Part shown: positions 1 through 6,938 of the stretch, one piece after another | Numbering within the stretch: the stretch's first letter is position 1 | How the letters are laid out: each line of letters opens with the position of its first letter | NCBI GenBank assembly: GCA_937958285.1 | Contig: CALFXQ010000397.1 | Coordinates: 1 to 13,990, forward strand | Length of the DNA: 13,990 nt | Direction of reading: 5' to 3' | DNA from: an uncultured Fusibacter sp. | GTDB taxonomy: Bacteria > Bacillota > Clostridia > Peptostreptococcales > Acidaminobacteraceae | Notes under the pieces: generated by a model | Seen by the model: the letters and a program-made list of their open reading frames with translations, nothing else | What the model was told of the DNA's origin: nothing | Database searches by the model: none | Made by a program: the position numbers and the translations under genes

Positions 1-27
1 TGATACAGATAACGACTGGAGGCTCTT

Positions 28-2523
28 ATGTCTTTCGAAAAACGATGGTTCAATCCTATCAATCAGCCTTTGCGCCGCATTTACGCGGCTTACTATACAA
101 GTGTGCGTTTTCGCTTTATGTCCCTTATAGGATTCTCAATACTCATTCCCATACTGATACTCGCCATTTGGTCGTATCAATACATCACGCGTTCTCAACT
201 AAATACCGCCTACGACAATCAACTGCATCAACTCTCTTATGTCGATTTGTGGATTAGCGCACAGTTAAACAACCGACAAAAGGAAATTATGGCGCTGTTA
301 ATCAAGCAGCCATCACTTATAGCGAGCGATTCAAGTCTTAGAAAGTACACCTCCTTGCCGCCCTCCACGCGTCAAAGTCCTAAAGAATTAGCGCTTCAGA
401 GAACATTTGATCAATTTAGAAGCACCTTTCCAGATGTGGCATTTATGTTTCTTGGACTAGAAGATGGAAGTTATGTGGAATCGCCACAGTTTAAACCTCA
501 AAAGCCCTACAACCCCACAGAACGTCCATGGTATCTCAACACACAACTACAAGGAACATTTAAAATAGGTAGCCCCTATTATACTTCTGTCTCCAATCAA
601 CTTGTTGTCGGCGTGACGCAACCCATTCAGACCTCTAGCGGATTGAAAGGCGTTGTGGGATTCACCATGGAGATTTCATCGCTCTCTGAGCGCATTCATA
701 AAAATAAAATCGTCAGTAATGAGCATATGATTCTAGTAAATCCTGAGGGCATGATCGTGGTGAGTCCCATTCAGACTGACTGGATTTCAAAACCGGCAAA
801 CCAGGTCTTGCCCATCGCACTGCTAGAGCCACTTAACAAAATTTCTTCTTCAGAAGGTGGTTCAACGCGCTACAATCGCTTCTACAATTTTAGTTACCCA
901 ACACAGAGTAAGATCTATTCTGCAATTGTTCACAAGTTACCTCACAGTGAATGGAAAATCATCGCCCTTATCGATCAAGCCCAATTATTTAAACAAAATA
1001 GGCAACTTCTTTATATCTACCTGCTATCATTTTTCATCACCATCTGCCTCTCACTTTATTTTATTTGGCGTTTTGTCGGTCGATTTACAAAGCCTCTCGA
1101 ATCGATTGGTCAAACAATCAGCTCCGACAATTACCTGCACCCCGAGGGCATCGAAGAAATCGAAAACTATCGCCTACAGTCTGATGAGATTGGCCTTATT
1201 GCACGTGCAGTCTTGCAACTTATCGAGAATCGCAGGCTTATTTCTGATAATCAGCAAAGGTTGGCCATTACCACACAATTGACAACTCAGGCCTATTGGG
1301 ACTATGGCGTTCAAGAAGAGTTACTCTTTTTAAATCCGAGCATGTCCGATTTGCTGCATCTGCCTCAAAGAATGAGTCTCCTCAGTCTTGATTTTATCTG
1401 GAGCAATGTCTCTTCACAACATCTGCCCGTACTAAGAGCAGCACTGCAAAACCTCATAAGTGGCGACCTGAAGAAAATCGAAGTCGCAATCCAACTTCAA
1501 GTGAGTCCGAGTCAATTCAAATGGTTTTTGGCGCGCGCAGAAGGTATGCAACACGCGGGTGATGCCAAGCCGAATCGCATTATTGGTGTCCTTATCGACA
1601 TCGACCAGCAAAGGCAACAGCTCCTCACTTTAGAAGCTAGCAATAATCAGCTTGAAACGCTCGTTGCCGTTCGCACCACAGAGCTCACAGCGCTTAATGA
1701 GGAGCTTATTGCCACGAACGAGGAACTTGAAAGTGCACTTCAATTTATACGAGAGAAACAAGAAGAATTACTGCGTTTTGAAAAGCTGCATACTATGAGC
1801 ATCTTAGTTTCTGGTGTAGCTCATGAGGTCAACACACCTCTGGGCATTTCAATCACCCTTTCCTCCTACCTGATTGCACAAAGTGAGTCTCTACTAAAGA
1901 ACTATAAAAGCGGCCAATTGAGCAGAAATTCCTTTGTGGATTACTTGGATCAAACAAAAGAAAGTCTCAACGTCTTGCACCTGAATCTCGAAAAAACTGC
2001 CAGTCTTATAGAAAGTCTACGCGTCTTAAACAAATCAAACGAAGCCGATGAGCCAACGCCATTTTCAATCCAAGAAGTACTCGACGATATTCTATTGAGC
2101 CTAAAGCCCGCTTTAGAAAAGAAAAATATTACAGTCTCTACCCTTTTGCACATAAACAAAAGTTTTTGGGGCACCCCCCAACACTTCAATCAAATCATCA
2201 CCAACTTGTTGCTCAACTCCATCAAACACGCCTTCGATTCAATGAGCCAACCCGCGCACATCGCCATCCGCATTGCGCTCCAAAACAAAAGTCTCATGAT
2301 CACTTACACCGATAATGGATCTGGCATACCCGATGCTGTCGCCAAACACATATTTGATCCCTTTTTCACCACAAAAAGAGGCTCTGGCGGAACAGGCCTC
2401 GGTCTTTACCTCGTCTACAATCTCGTTACCATCAATTCAGGTGGCTCCATTCAATATCAACCCTTACACCCACATGGGTCACAATTCAACATCACCCTAC
2501 AATCGAATGAACCCAAGGAATAA
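28..2523 (+). CDS. Membrane sensor histidine kinase with extracellular dCache, HAMP, PAS-like, HisKA and HATPase domains
   Basis: This 831-aa protein should sense an extracellular ligand and autophosphorylate for a response regulator that is not next to it here. A membrane segment at about 29-51 and a second at about 327-350 flank an outside domain of roughly 270 residues with the dCache pattern Y161, R166, W168, Y169, Y184. A HAMP-like stretch follows (about 350-405), then a PAS-like fold (about 415-540) and a Glu/Leu-rich coiled coil (about 540-590). The H box is GVAHEVNTPL with H599. The N box runs from N726 to H734 (N730, K733), G1 is DNGSG at 762-766, and G2 is GGTGLGL from 787. All catalytic motifs are intact, so it should be active. 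The ATG is preceded by GGAGG at good spacing. There is no receiver domain. The closest regulator gene in the window has a degenerate receiver and lies beyond two other genes, so the partner is unknown. Confidence 0.93.
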   Translation: MSFEKRWFNPINQPLRRIYAAYYTSVRFRFMSLIGFSILIPILILAIWSYQYITRSQLNTAYDNQLHQLSYVDLWISAQLNNRQKEIMALLIKQPSLIASDSSLRKYTSLPPSTRQSPKELALQRTFDQFRSTFPDVAFMFLGLEDGSYVESPQFKPQKPYNPTERPWYLNTQLQGTFKIGSPYYTSVSNQLVVGVTQPIQTSSGLKGVVGFTMEISSLSERIHKNKIVSNEHMILVNPEGMIVVSPIQTDWISKPANQVLPIALLEPLNKISSSEGGSTRYNRFYNFSYPTQSKIYSAIVHKLPHSEWKIIALIDQAQLFKQNRQLLYIYLLSFFITICLSLYFIWRFVGRFTKPLESIGQTISSDNYLHPEGIEEIENYRLQSDEIGLIARAVLQLIENRRLISDNQQRLAITTQLTTQAYWDYGVQEELLFLNPSMSDLLHLPQRMSLLSLDFIWSNVSSQHLPVLRAALQNLISGDLKKIEVAIQLQVSPSQFKWFLARAEGMQHAGDAKPNRIIGVLIDIDQQRQQLLTLEASNNQLETLVAVRTTELTALNEELIATNEELESALQFIREKQEELLRFEKLHTMSILVSGVAHEVNTPLGISITLSSYLIAQSESLLKNYKSGQLSRNSFVDYLDQTKESLNVLHLNLEKTASLIESLRVLNKSNEADEPTPFSIQEVLDDILLSLKPALEKKNITVSTLLHINKSFWGTPQHFNQIITNLLLNSIKHAFDSMSQPAHIAIRIALQNKSLMITYTDNGSGIPDAVAKHIFDPFFTTKRGSGGTGLGLYLVYNLVTINSGGSIQYQPLHPHGSQFNITLQSNEPKE

Positions 2524-2579
2524 CCCTTTAGCAACGCGCTATTTAATGCCAAATGCTCACCCTGTCTACAGAGGTAAAA

Positions 2580-2629
2580 TTAAAACCCAAAAGGCGCACG
2601 CACCTATTTGAGCGCCTTTTGGGTTTTAA
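2580..2629. terminator. Bidirectional terminator hairpin between convergent genes
   Basis: An 18-bp perfect inverted repeat has arms at 2580-2597 and 2612-2629 and a 14-nt loop. The outer part of each arm is A/T-rich, so each strand carries a run of T on its exit side. It lies just after the kinase stop. Its right arm is inside the last codons of the AlbA_2 gene, whose C-terminal Lys-Thr-Gln-Lys-Ala codons form the stem. It probably ends transcription from both sides. Confidence 0.85.
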
Positions 2630-3782
2630 ATGCTATAAGCCCTGGTAAAACCACTTTAAATATATTTGACCTTCCTAAATTCACATATCTTACCGTGCCA
2701 AATCCTTCTGCGACTTTTTTGATTTTTAGCAATCCTAAACCATATCTTGTGAACCGACCTTGGCTATCAAAGCGCAATGCTTGTGCATATAGCCAGGCAT
2801 TTCTTCGCTTTGGAGAAATGGCTCTCATAACATGATGAGGGTTTTCGGATTCCGACATCGACCCTGGATTCGTGATTTCTACGCGCTTTTCACTGATAAA
2901 CACCGTGATCTCTCGTGTGGAATCACAGTAATCCCTATGAATAAGCGCATTGCACAGACATTCTTCAAAGAGCACTTTGGGATATTGGTACTGGTCGCAA
3001 AGAGGTTCTAATAGAGTCATTGCCTGATCAAGTAGGCTAAGCAAAGGGCCTCGATAAAAATACTGACTTCTCACGCCCAACGCATCGACCACAATACATT
3101 TAATGCCTGTATGCGGTAAGAACCTCTGCGGATCCAACCCAAACATGACTAATGCACCTACAGTCGGATAATGGCGATTATCTTCGCTATCGTGATAGAT
3201 TAAACCCAGCTGCATGAGCATATGGTAATCTTTATTATTGTATGCCTCACCAGTCATATCGATTAAATACCGATTAATCGCATCTTGATCAAGATCTAAA
3301 AGTCTCGCCTGCCTTACAGGCATAGCCTCAGGTATTACAATGCCACCTTGCTGCATCATTGACGCAATCTCGTCGCGATGTGCAAAGTCAGTGGTTGAGC
3401 CTCGCCTTATATAAAATGCCCCTGTCTGCCTCATCTGATGTGGCCTGCTGGCGCTTTTATAGACAGTGACGATAACGAGCCACTTACCCTCTAATTCTAA
3501 GTGCTCAACACTTATGGCAATCGGAGGTTCACTTCTATTTTGTACAATCTGCTGGATCTTCTCTTCGGGGTAATCTTCTGGGTCTACGCCCACAACTTCA
3601 CGTGTTTTATCGCGAACGCCAATAACGATGTACCCTCTTCCACCAGATGTATTGGCCAAGGCAATTACATCCTTGGCAATCTCCTTTTTATGGGTCTCGG
3701 TAACCAAGGGCATCAATAATTTATAGTCGAGTTTTGGACCTTCTCTCTGGCTCAATATTCGCTTAAGCTTATCTCTGTCCAT
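2604..3782 (-). CDS. AlbA_2 (Schlafen-type) domain protein with C-terminal HATPase_c_4-like ATP-binding domain
   Basis: This 392-aa protein belongs to the widespread group annotated as AlbA_2 domain / RecG-related ATP-binding regulators. The N-terminal half has the AlbA_2 pattern: GPKLDYK, then a helix leading to AKDVIALANTSGGRGYIVIGV, and further on GAFYIRRGSTTDFA. The C-terminal half has the GHKL-like signature FEECLCNALIHRDY, then VEITNPGSM, and a glycine-rich YGLGLLKI segment. Members are thought to be nucleic-acid-associated or transcriptional regulators; the substrate is unknown and some family members sit in defence islands, but nothing of that kind is next to it here. The open frame extends to a TTG at 3797, but the GGGAGGTG ribosome site overlaps that TTG and sits 7 nt before the ATG at 3782, so the ATG is chosen. 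It is convergent with the kinase gene and downstream of the aminopeptidase terminator, so it needs its own promoter in 3783-3860. Confidence 0.85.
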   Translation of the reverse strand: MDRDKLKRILSQREGPKLDYKLLMPLVTETHKKEIAKDVIALANTSGGRGYIVIGVRDKTREVVGVDPEDYPEEKIQQIVQNRSEPPIAISVEHLELEGKWLVIVTVYKSASRPHQMRQTGAFYIRRGSTTDFAHRDEIASMMQQGGIVIPEAMPVRQARLLDLDQDAINRYLIDMTGEAYNNKDYHMLMQLGLIYHDSEDNRHYPTVGALVMFGLDPQRFLPHTGIKCIVVDALGVRSQYFYRGPLLSLLDQAMTLLEPLCDQYQYPKVLFEECLCNALIHRDYCDSTREITVFISEKRVEITNPGSMSESENPHHVMRAISPKRRNAWLYAQALRFDSQGRFTRYGLGLLKIKKVAEGFGTVRYVNLGRSNIFKVVLPGLIAFKTQKALK

Positions 3783-3787
3783 GGCAT

Positions 3788-3795
3788 CACCTCCC
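3788..3795 (-). promoter_or_regulatory. Ribosome binding site fixing the AlbA_2 gene start
   Basis: The minus strand reads GGGAGGTG, with its GGAGG core 7 nt before the ATG at 3782. The upstream in-frame TTG at 3797 would overlap this site, which rules against it. Confidence 0.85.
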
Positions 3796-3841
3796 AACTC
3801 TATTTATAAGATACCCACCACGGCCTACTATAAGCAGTTTG

Positions 3842-3857
3842 TGGTGAACGCTCACCA
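3842..3857. promoter_or_regulatory. Perfect 16-bp palindromic site upstream of the AlbA_2 gene
   Basis: TGGTGAACGCTCACCA has 6-bp perfect arms around ACGC, with a CpG at the centre and an A-N-C-G-N-T core like many LacI-family operators. It lies about 60 bp before the AlbA_2 start, between that gene and the aminopeptidase terminator. I cannot place a convincing promoter beside it; TATAGT and TATAAA candidates on the minus strand lack a good -35. It could instead be a short hairpin. Confidence 0.4.
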
Positions 3858-3860
3858 TAG

Positions 3861-3905
3861 AAAAATCCCCATTGAGCATTGCAAAAATGCTTAACGGGGA
3901 TTTTT
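3861..3905 (-). terminator. Terminator after the M18 aminopeptidase gene
   Basis: A long hairpin has arms at 3861-3880 and 3886-3905 and a 5-nt loop. A 10-bp outer stem (AAAAATCCCC with GGGGATTTTT) is followed by one A/C mismatch and a 9-bp inner stem with one G-T pair. On the minus strand it begins 12 nt after the aminopeptidase stop and ends in a TTTTT run. It is the strongest terminator in the window. Confidence 0.9.
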
Positions 3906-3916
3906 ATGCATCTCAT

Positions 3917-5323
3917 TTACTTTTCGAAAAAGGCTTTATAACCTCTGAAGGTCATGAACAAATCCGCCTTAGAGATGACCTCGTAAGGGCCATGCATACT
4001 GAGAACCGGCACGCCACAATCGAGTACCTCTGCACCGCGATTAGCAAGAATGTATGCAATGGTACCGCCGCCACCTTGATCGACTTTGCCAAGCTCACCT
4101 GATTGCCAAATGACGCCCGCATCTTCGAAAACATCGCGTACATAGCCTACAAATTCAGCATTTGCATCTGAGCAGCCACCTTTGCCACGCACGCCCGTAT
4201 ATTTAGAAAGACAAATTCCATAATTGACCTTCGATGCATTGCGCTTATCTAGAACCTCTGGGAAGTTAGGATCGAAAGCTGCCGTTACATCTGCCGAAAG
4301 AACTTTTGTATGTGTGAATGCCCTTCTGAGCAGAAGCTCATTGTATTGACCATTTTGAAGTTGAATCAATTCTGCCACACAGTTCTCAAAGTAAAGTGAC
4401 TCCGAGCCTGTATTGCCATTTGAGCCCACTTCTTCTTTGTCCATAAACATGCCCACTGCTGTAAAGGGCGGATTTTCAGTCGCAAAAATCGCCTCAACGC
4501 CTGCATATGAACACACGCGGTCGTCATGACCATAGGCGGAGATCAAAGACCTATCGAAACCTACATCTCTCGCTTTACCCGCAGGCACAATCTCAATTTC
4601 AGCTGTAACAAAGTCGACTTCGCGAATGCCATAAACCTTCTCGAGGTGATTAAGCACTGCTTCTTTAACTTTTTCTTTGGCGCCAGTCTCTTTTACGGGC
4701 ATCGAGCCAATCAACACGTTGAGCCCTTCACCGCTAATGCCCTCGCCAAGGGTCTTTGTCATTTGATCTTTAGCCAAATGCGGGAGTAAATCCGTTATAA
4801 AAAACACAGGATCTTCATCGTCTTCACCAATAGCGATATCAACCACTTCACCACCTGGTTTTACAATGCGACCATGTATGGCCAATGGCATCGATGTCCA
4901 CTGGTACTTCTTTATGCCACCATAATAATGTGTTTTAAGCATTGCGAGTTCTGATTCTTCATATAAAGGGAAAGGCTTTAAGTCGATACGCGGTGCATCG
5001 ATGTGACCGCCTACGATGCGCAGACCTTTCTCTATTGGCTGTTGACCAATTACAAACAAGATTACCGCTTTATCGCGGTTAATGGCATATAGCTTTTCTC
5101 CTGCTTTAAGCGCTTCACCCGATGCAATTCGCGCCTCTAAATCTACATAGCCATTGAGCTGTGCCAAGCGAACAATCTCTCTCGCCGATTCACGCTCAGT
5201 TTTACCTACATCTAAGAAGCGTTTGTATCCTTCTGAAAAATCAAAAATGGCTTCCACTTCTTCATCGGAAGAGAATTGCCAAACATTGCGAAATTCATAT
5301 GCTTTACTTTTAAAATCAGACAT
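3917..5323 (-). CDS. apeA: M18 family metallo-aminopeptidase (aspartyl aminopeptidase family)
   Basis: This 468-aa cytosolic zinc aminopeptidase should remove N-terminal residues from peptides; M18 enzymes often prefer acidic residues, but the specificity here is not readable. Family residues are in place: H107 in GGHIDAPR, the aspartate of GHDDRV (267/268), E297-E298 in DKEEVGS, D345 in SADVTAAFDP and H444 in MHGPYE. Length fits the bacterial aminopeptidase 1 branch (about 460-470 aa). AGGAGG lies 4 nt before the ATG, a little short but good. There is no signal peptide. The gene has its own promoter in the 83-bp gap after the LuxR-type gene, with a cre-like operator over the expected transcription start, and a strong terminator after it, so it is probably a single-gene unit under catabolite or LacI-type repression. 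The symbol follows the family naming for probable M18 aminopeptidase 1. Confidence 0.95.
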   Translation of the reverse strand: MSDFKSKAYEFRNVWQFSSDEEVEAIFDFSEGYKRFLDVGKTERESAREIVRLAQLNGYVDLEARIASGEALKAGEKLYAINRDKAVILFVIGQQPIEKGLRIVGGHIDAPRIDLKPFPLYEESELAMLKTHYYGGIKKYQWTSMPLAIHGRIVKPGGEVVDIAIGEDDEDPVFFITDLLPHLAKDQMTKTLGEGISGEGLNVLIGSMPVKETGAKEKVKEAVLNHLEKVYGIREVDFVTAEIEIVPAGKARDVGFDRSLISAYGHDDRVCSYAGVEAIFATENPPFTAVGMFMDKEEVGSNGNTGSESLYFENCVAELIQLQNGQYNELLLRRAFTHTKVLSADVTAAFDPNFPEVLDKRNASKVNYGICLSKYTGVRGKGGCSDANAEFVGYVRDVFEDAGVIWQSGELGKVDQGGGGTIAYILANRGAEVLDCGVPVLSMHGPYEVISKADLFMTFRGYKAFFEK

Positions 5324-5348
5324 AATGCCTCCTAAAAAATAAGTGTTG

Positions 5349-5362
5349 TGAAATCGTTTTCA
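5349..5362. promoter_or_regulatory. cre-like (LacI/CcpA-type) operator at the aminopeptidase promoter
   Basis: The 14-mer TGAAATCGTTTTCA fits the catabolite-responsive consensus TGWAANCGNTNWCA at every position, on both strands. It begins 4 bp downstream of the predicted -10 box and covers the expected transcription start, a position typical for repression. The binding protein could be a CcpA encoded elsewhere or the LacI-family regulator at 10556-11560. Confidence 0.6.
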
Positions 5363-5366
5363 TTGT

Positions 5367-5395
5367 ATCATATTTCGTGTCTGAAAGGATTTAAA
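5367..5395 (-). promoter_or_regulatory. Sigma-70-type promoter of the M18 aminopeptidase gene
   Basis: On the minus strand, TTTAAA (5390-5395) and TATGAT (5367-5372) are separated by exactly 17 bp, matching 4 of 6 and 5 of 6 consensus bases. The predicted start is near 5360, giving a leader of about 37 nt before the ATG at 5323. Confidence 0.65.
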
Positions 5396-5406
5396 AAGAC
5401 CGCTTA

Positions 5407-6051
5407 TTACATGTCGTTTTGTTCATATTTGGATGCCAAAGTACTGTGATTGATATTAAACTCTGGCAATAACAAGTGCAGTACTGCCTGTGTTCGATCC
5501 TTAACTTCCAGTTTTCTAAAGAGATTGGTAAGGTGATTCTTAACTGTTTTTTGGCTGATGTACAGCGCATTGGCAATCTCTTGATTTGCATAGCCTTGGG
5601 CTAAAAGCCGCAGCACTTCACGCTCTCTGTGGGTAAGTCTTGCCAATCGATCTTGCGTCTCTCGTAGCTCTTTACGAGGTATAAGCACGGTTCCATTCGC
5701 GACCTTCCTAATGACGACGATCAGCTGATCCCAATCCACACTGTCATCTAAAAAGGCGTTGGCACCCATTTGAAAGAACTCTTCAATGGCACTTTCCTTG
5801 GACTTTGATCCGAGCACAACGATGGGAAATATGATTCCTGTATCTTTAATGCGCCGCAATAGATACAATATGTCTAACTTCATGCCCAAATCCCCAATCA
5901 CCAATACATCTGGCGGAACAATCAGGCACTTTTCTAGTGCGTCCTCATGGCCATGGCTCAGCCATATGAGTTGCATATCTGAATGATGTGCCATTAGACT
6001 TCTTATGCCATCGCACATAAGTGGCCAACTGTGAACCATCGCAATTTTCAC
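5407..6051 (-). CDS. LuxR/NarL-family transcriptional regulator with a degenerate receiver domain
   Basis: This 214-aa protein has the two-domain shape of NarL-type response regulators. The C-terminal LuxR helix-turn-helix (about 139-190) is canonical, with LTHREREVLRLLAQG, ANQEIA, SQKTVKNHL and KLEVKDRTQAV. The N-terminal receiver-like domain (1-120) lacks key parts: the acidic pair after the first strand is His7-Ser8 (MVHSWP), the Thr/Ser switch position reads VVLGS, and the conserved Lys position reads FLDD. An Asp remains in IGDLGM (D54), one residue further from the PD motif than usual. It probably acts without phosphorylation or binds another signal; this is inference. The open frame runs to a GTG at 6069, but AAAGGA lies 7 nt before the GTG at 6051, which also gives a normal receiver N-terminus. 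No histidine kinase is adjacent. Its own promoter is not clear in 6052-6126. Confidence 0.85.
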   Translation of the reverse strand: MKIAMVHSWPLMCDGIRSLMAHHSDMQLIWLSHGHEDALEKCLIVPPDVLVIGDLGMKLDILYLLRRIKDTGIIFPIVVLGSKSKESAIEEFFQMGANAFLDDSVDWDQLIVVIRKVANGTVLIPRKELRETQDRLARLTHREREVLRLLAQGYANQEIANALYISQKTVKNHLTNLFRKLEVKDRTQAVLHLLLPEFNINHSTLASKYEQNDM

Positions 6052-6058
6052 GTTTGCA

Positions 6059-6064
6059 TCCTTT
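6059..6064 (-). promoter_or_regulatory. Ribosome binding site fixing the LuxR-type gene start
   Basis: AAAGGA on the minus strand lies 7 nt before the GTG at 6051. The upstream GTG at 6069 has only a weaker AAGGTG directly against it. Confidence 0.65.
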
Positions 6065-6126
6065 CTCACACCTTAGATATAGCGGCTGCGCATGTGTTTC
6101 TTGGTCGCTGTGTTTTTACATAAATT

Positions 6127-6152
6127 AGGACCTGCGTCTTTGACGAGGTCCT
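6127..6152. terminator. Hairpin downstream of cheW, possible weak terminator
   Basis: AGGACCT (6127-6133) pairs with AGGTCCT (6146-6152), and CGTC/GACG continue the stem around a TTT loop with one bulged G. It lies 27 nt after the cheW stop, but on the minus strand it is followed only by TAATTTATG, not a clear T run. It may be a weak terminator or an RNA 3'-end structure. Confidence 0.45.
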
Positions 6153-6179
6153 TAGATATCAAGCCTTTCACTCACGCAA

Positions 6180-6635
6180 TTAGGATTTAAGTCCCATAAC
6201 AGCAAGGCGTTCTTCATCGTTAAATATATGCGCTAAATCCAAAACAATGGCGATGCGGTCGTCAATCTTGGCGATACCCGAAATATATGCACGTTCTTTG
6301 CCTTTAATAATTTCTGGTGCCGCTTCGATATTTTCTTGACCAATGCGCAACACTTGTGAGGCCTCGTCTACAATAAACCCAATGTCTTTGCCATTGAAAT
6401 TGATGTTTACGATTCGCGTATCATCTGAACGTTCAATTTCTTCGATGTTAAATCTCTTTTTAAGATTAACTACAGGTATAATATCGCCTCGCAGATTGAT
6501 TACGCCTTCGATATACGATGGAGAGTTGGGAACAGATGTAATTTCTTTGTACTCTGTGATTGCACTGACATTGCTAATATCTACACAAAAGCGCTCGTTA
6601 CCCAAACGAAATACTACATATTGCATCTCCGTCAT
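6180..6635 (-). CDS. cheW: Chemotaxis coupling protein CheW
   Basis: CheW is a cytoplasmic adaptor linking chemoreceptors to the kinase CheA. This 151-aa protein is a single CheW domain of normal length: QYVVFRLGNERFCVDISNV at the start, then ITSVPNSPSYIEGVINLRGDIIPVVNLKKRF, DIGFIVDEASQVL, and AYISGIAKIDDRIAIVLDL near the end. These match the family's two beta subdomains. GGGAGG lies 5 nt before the ATG at 6635; an upstream in-frame TTG at 6659 would put this ribosome site inside the coding region and is rejected. No cheA, receptor or flagellar gene is in the window, so it is a stand-alone cheW, which is common in clostridia. The 70-bp gap to the DUF896 gene upstream has no clear terminator or promoter, so co-transcription with that gene is possible. 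Confidence 0.95.
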   Translation of the reverse strand: MTEMQYVVFRLGNERFCVDISNVSAITEYKEITSVPNSPSYIEGVINLRGDIIPVVNLKKRFNIEEIERSDDTRIVNINFNGKDIGFIVDEASQVLRIGQENIEAAPEIIKGKERAYISGIAKIDDRIAIVLDLAHIFNDEERLAVMGLKS

Positions 6636-6640
6636 AACTT

Positions 6641-6646
6641 CCTCCC
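6641..6646 (-). promoter_or_regulatory. Ribosome binding site fixing the cheW start
   Basis: GGGAGG on the minus strand is 5 nt before the ATG at 6635. Confidence 0.85.
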
Positions 6647-6705
6647 ATGATTTACGCAATTATTCTGAGCCTCTTTTAAACAGTTACTTTAAGCACCGAT
6701 TTACA

Positions 6706-6879
6706 TTACTGCTTAACATACTTAACAGTATCTAAGTGCCCTTTAACATATGTTCTTAAGTTACCCAAATATTCATCGCGTAACGCTTTTTGTTCACTAA
6801 GTTCTTCTGGATTTAAAGCTTCTTTTTTTGCCTTTCTGGCTAGTTCATTTAATCGATCTAATTTTGTCTTTTCTAACAT
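6706..6879 (-). CDS. DUF896 (UPF0291, YnzC-like) small protein
   Basis: This is a 57-aa cytosolic, lysine- and glutamate-rich helical protein. It begins MLEKTKLDRLNELARKAKK, continues NPEELSEQKALRDEYLGNLR and ends near VKGHLDTVKYVKQ, which fits the two-helix hairpin pattern of DUF896: a first helix ending in a Lys cluster, then an EE..EQ..LR.EYL second helix. In Bacillus the family is represented by YnzC and related proteins, and its role is not established. The ribosome site GAGGTG is 5 nt before the ATG. It lies 59 bp after hutH on the same strand with a hairpin in between, and 70 bp before cheW. No separate promoter is evident, so expression may rely on read-through from hutH. Confidence 0.85.
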   Translation of the reverse strand: MLEKTKLDRLNELARKAKKEALNPEELSEQKALRDEYLGNLRTYVKGHLDTVKYVKQ

Positions 6880-6899
6880 GTCTTCACCTCAATCGCAAA

Positions 6900-6927
6900 G
6901 ACCCAAAGGGCAATTGCCTTTTGGGTC
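6900..6927 (-). terminator. Hairpin after hutH, probable terminator or attenuator
   Basis: A near-perfect 28-bp palindrome has one G-T pair in RNA and a CAATTG centre that would form the loop. On the minus strand it starts 11 nt after the hutH stop and is followed by TTTGC, a short T run. Because the DUF896 gene starts only 20 nt further on, it may reduce rather than fully stop transcription into that gene. Confidence 0.65.
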
Positions 6928-6938
6928 GATGTGCTATT

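Noticed and set aside
2315..2611. A 98-aa plus-strand frame overlapping the end of the kinase gene
   Set aside because: It is an out-of-frame shadow of the HATPase coding region and runs into the terminator hairpin.
28..6051. The sensor kinase and the LuxR-type regulator as a two-component pair
   Set aside because: They are separated by two genes, lie on opposite strands, and the regulator's receiver lacks the residues needed to accept phosphate.
6092..6183. A short plus-strand frame in the cheW-LuxR gap
   Set aside because: It has no ribosome site and resembles no known family; the gap is better explained by the hairpin and untranslated sequence.
6689..6716. Inverted repeat TTAAGCA...TGCTTAA at the end of the DUF896 gene as a terminator
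   Set aside because: The stem is A/T-rich with a 14-nt loop and no T run follows, so it is unlikely to stop transcription.
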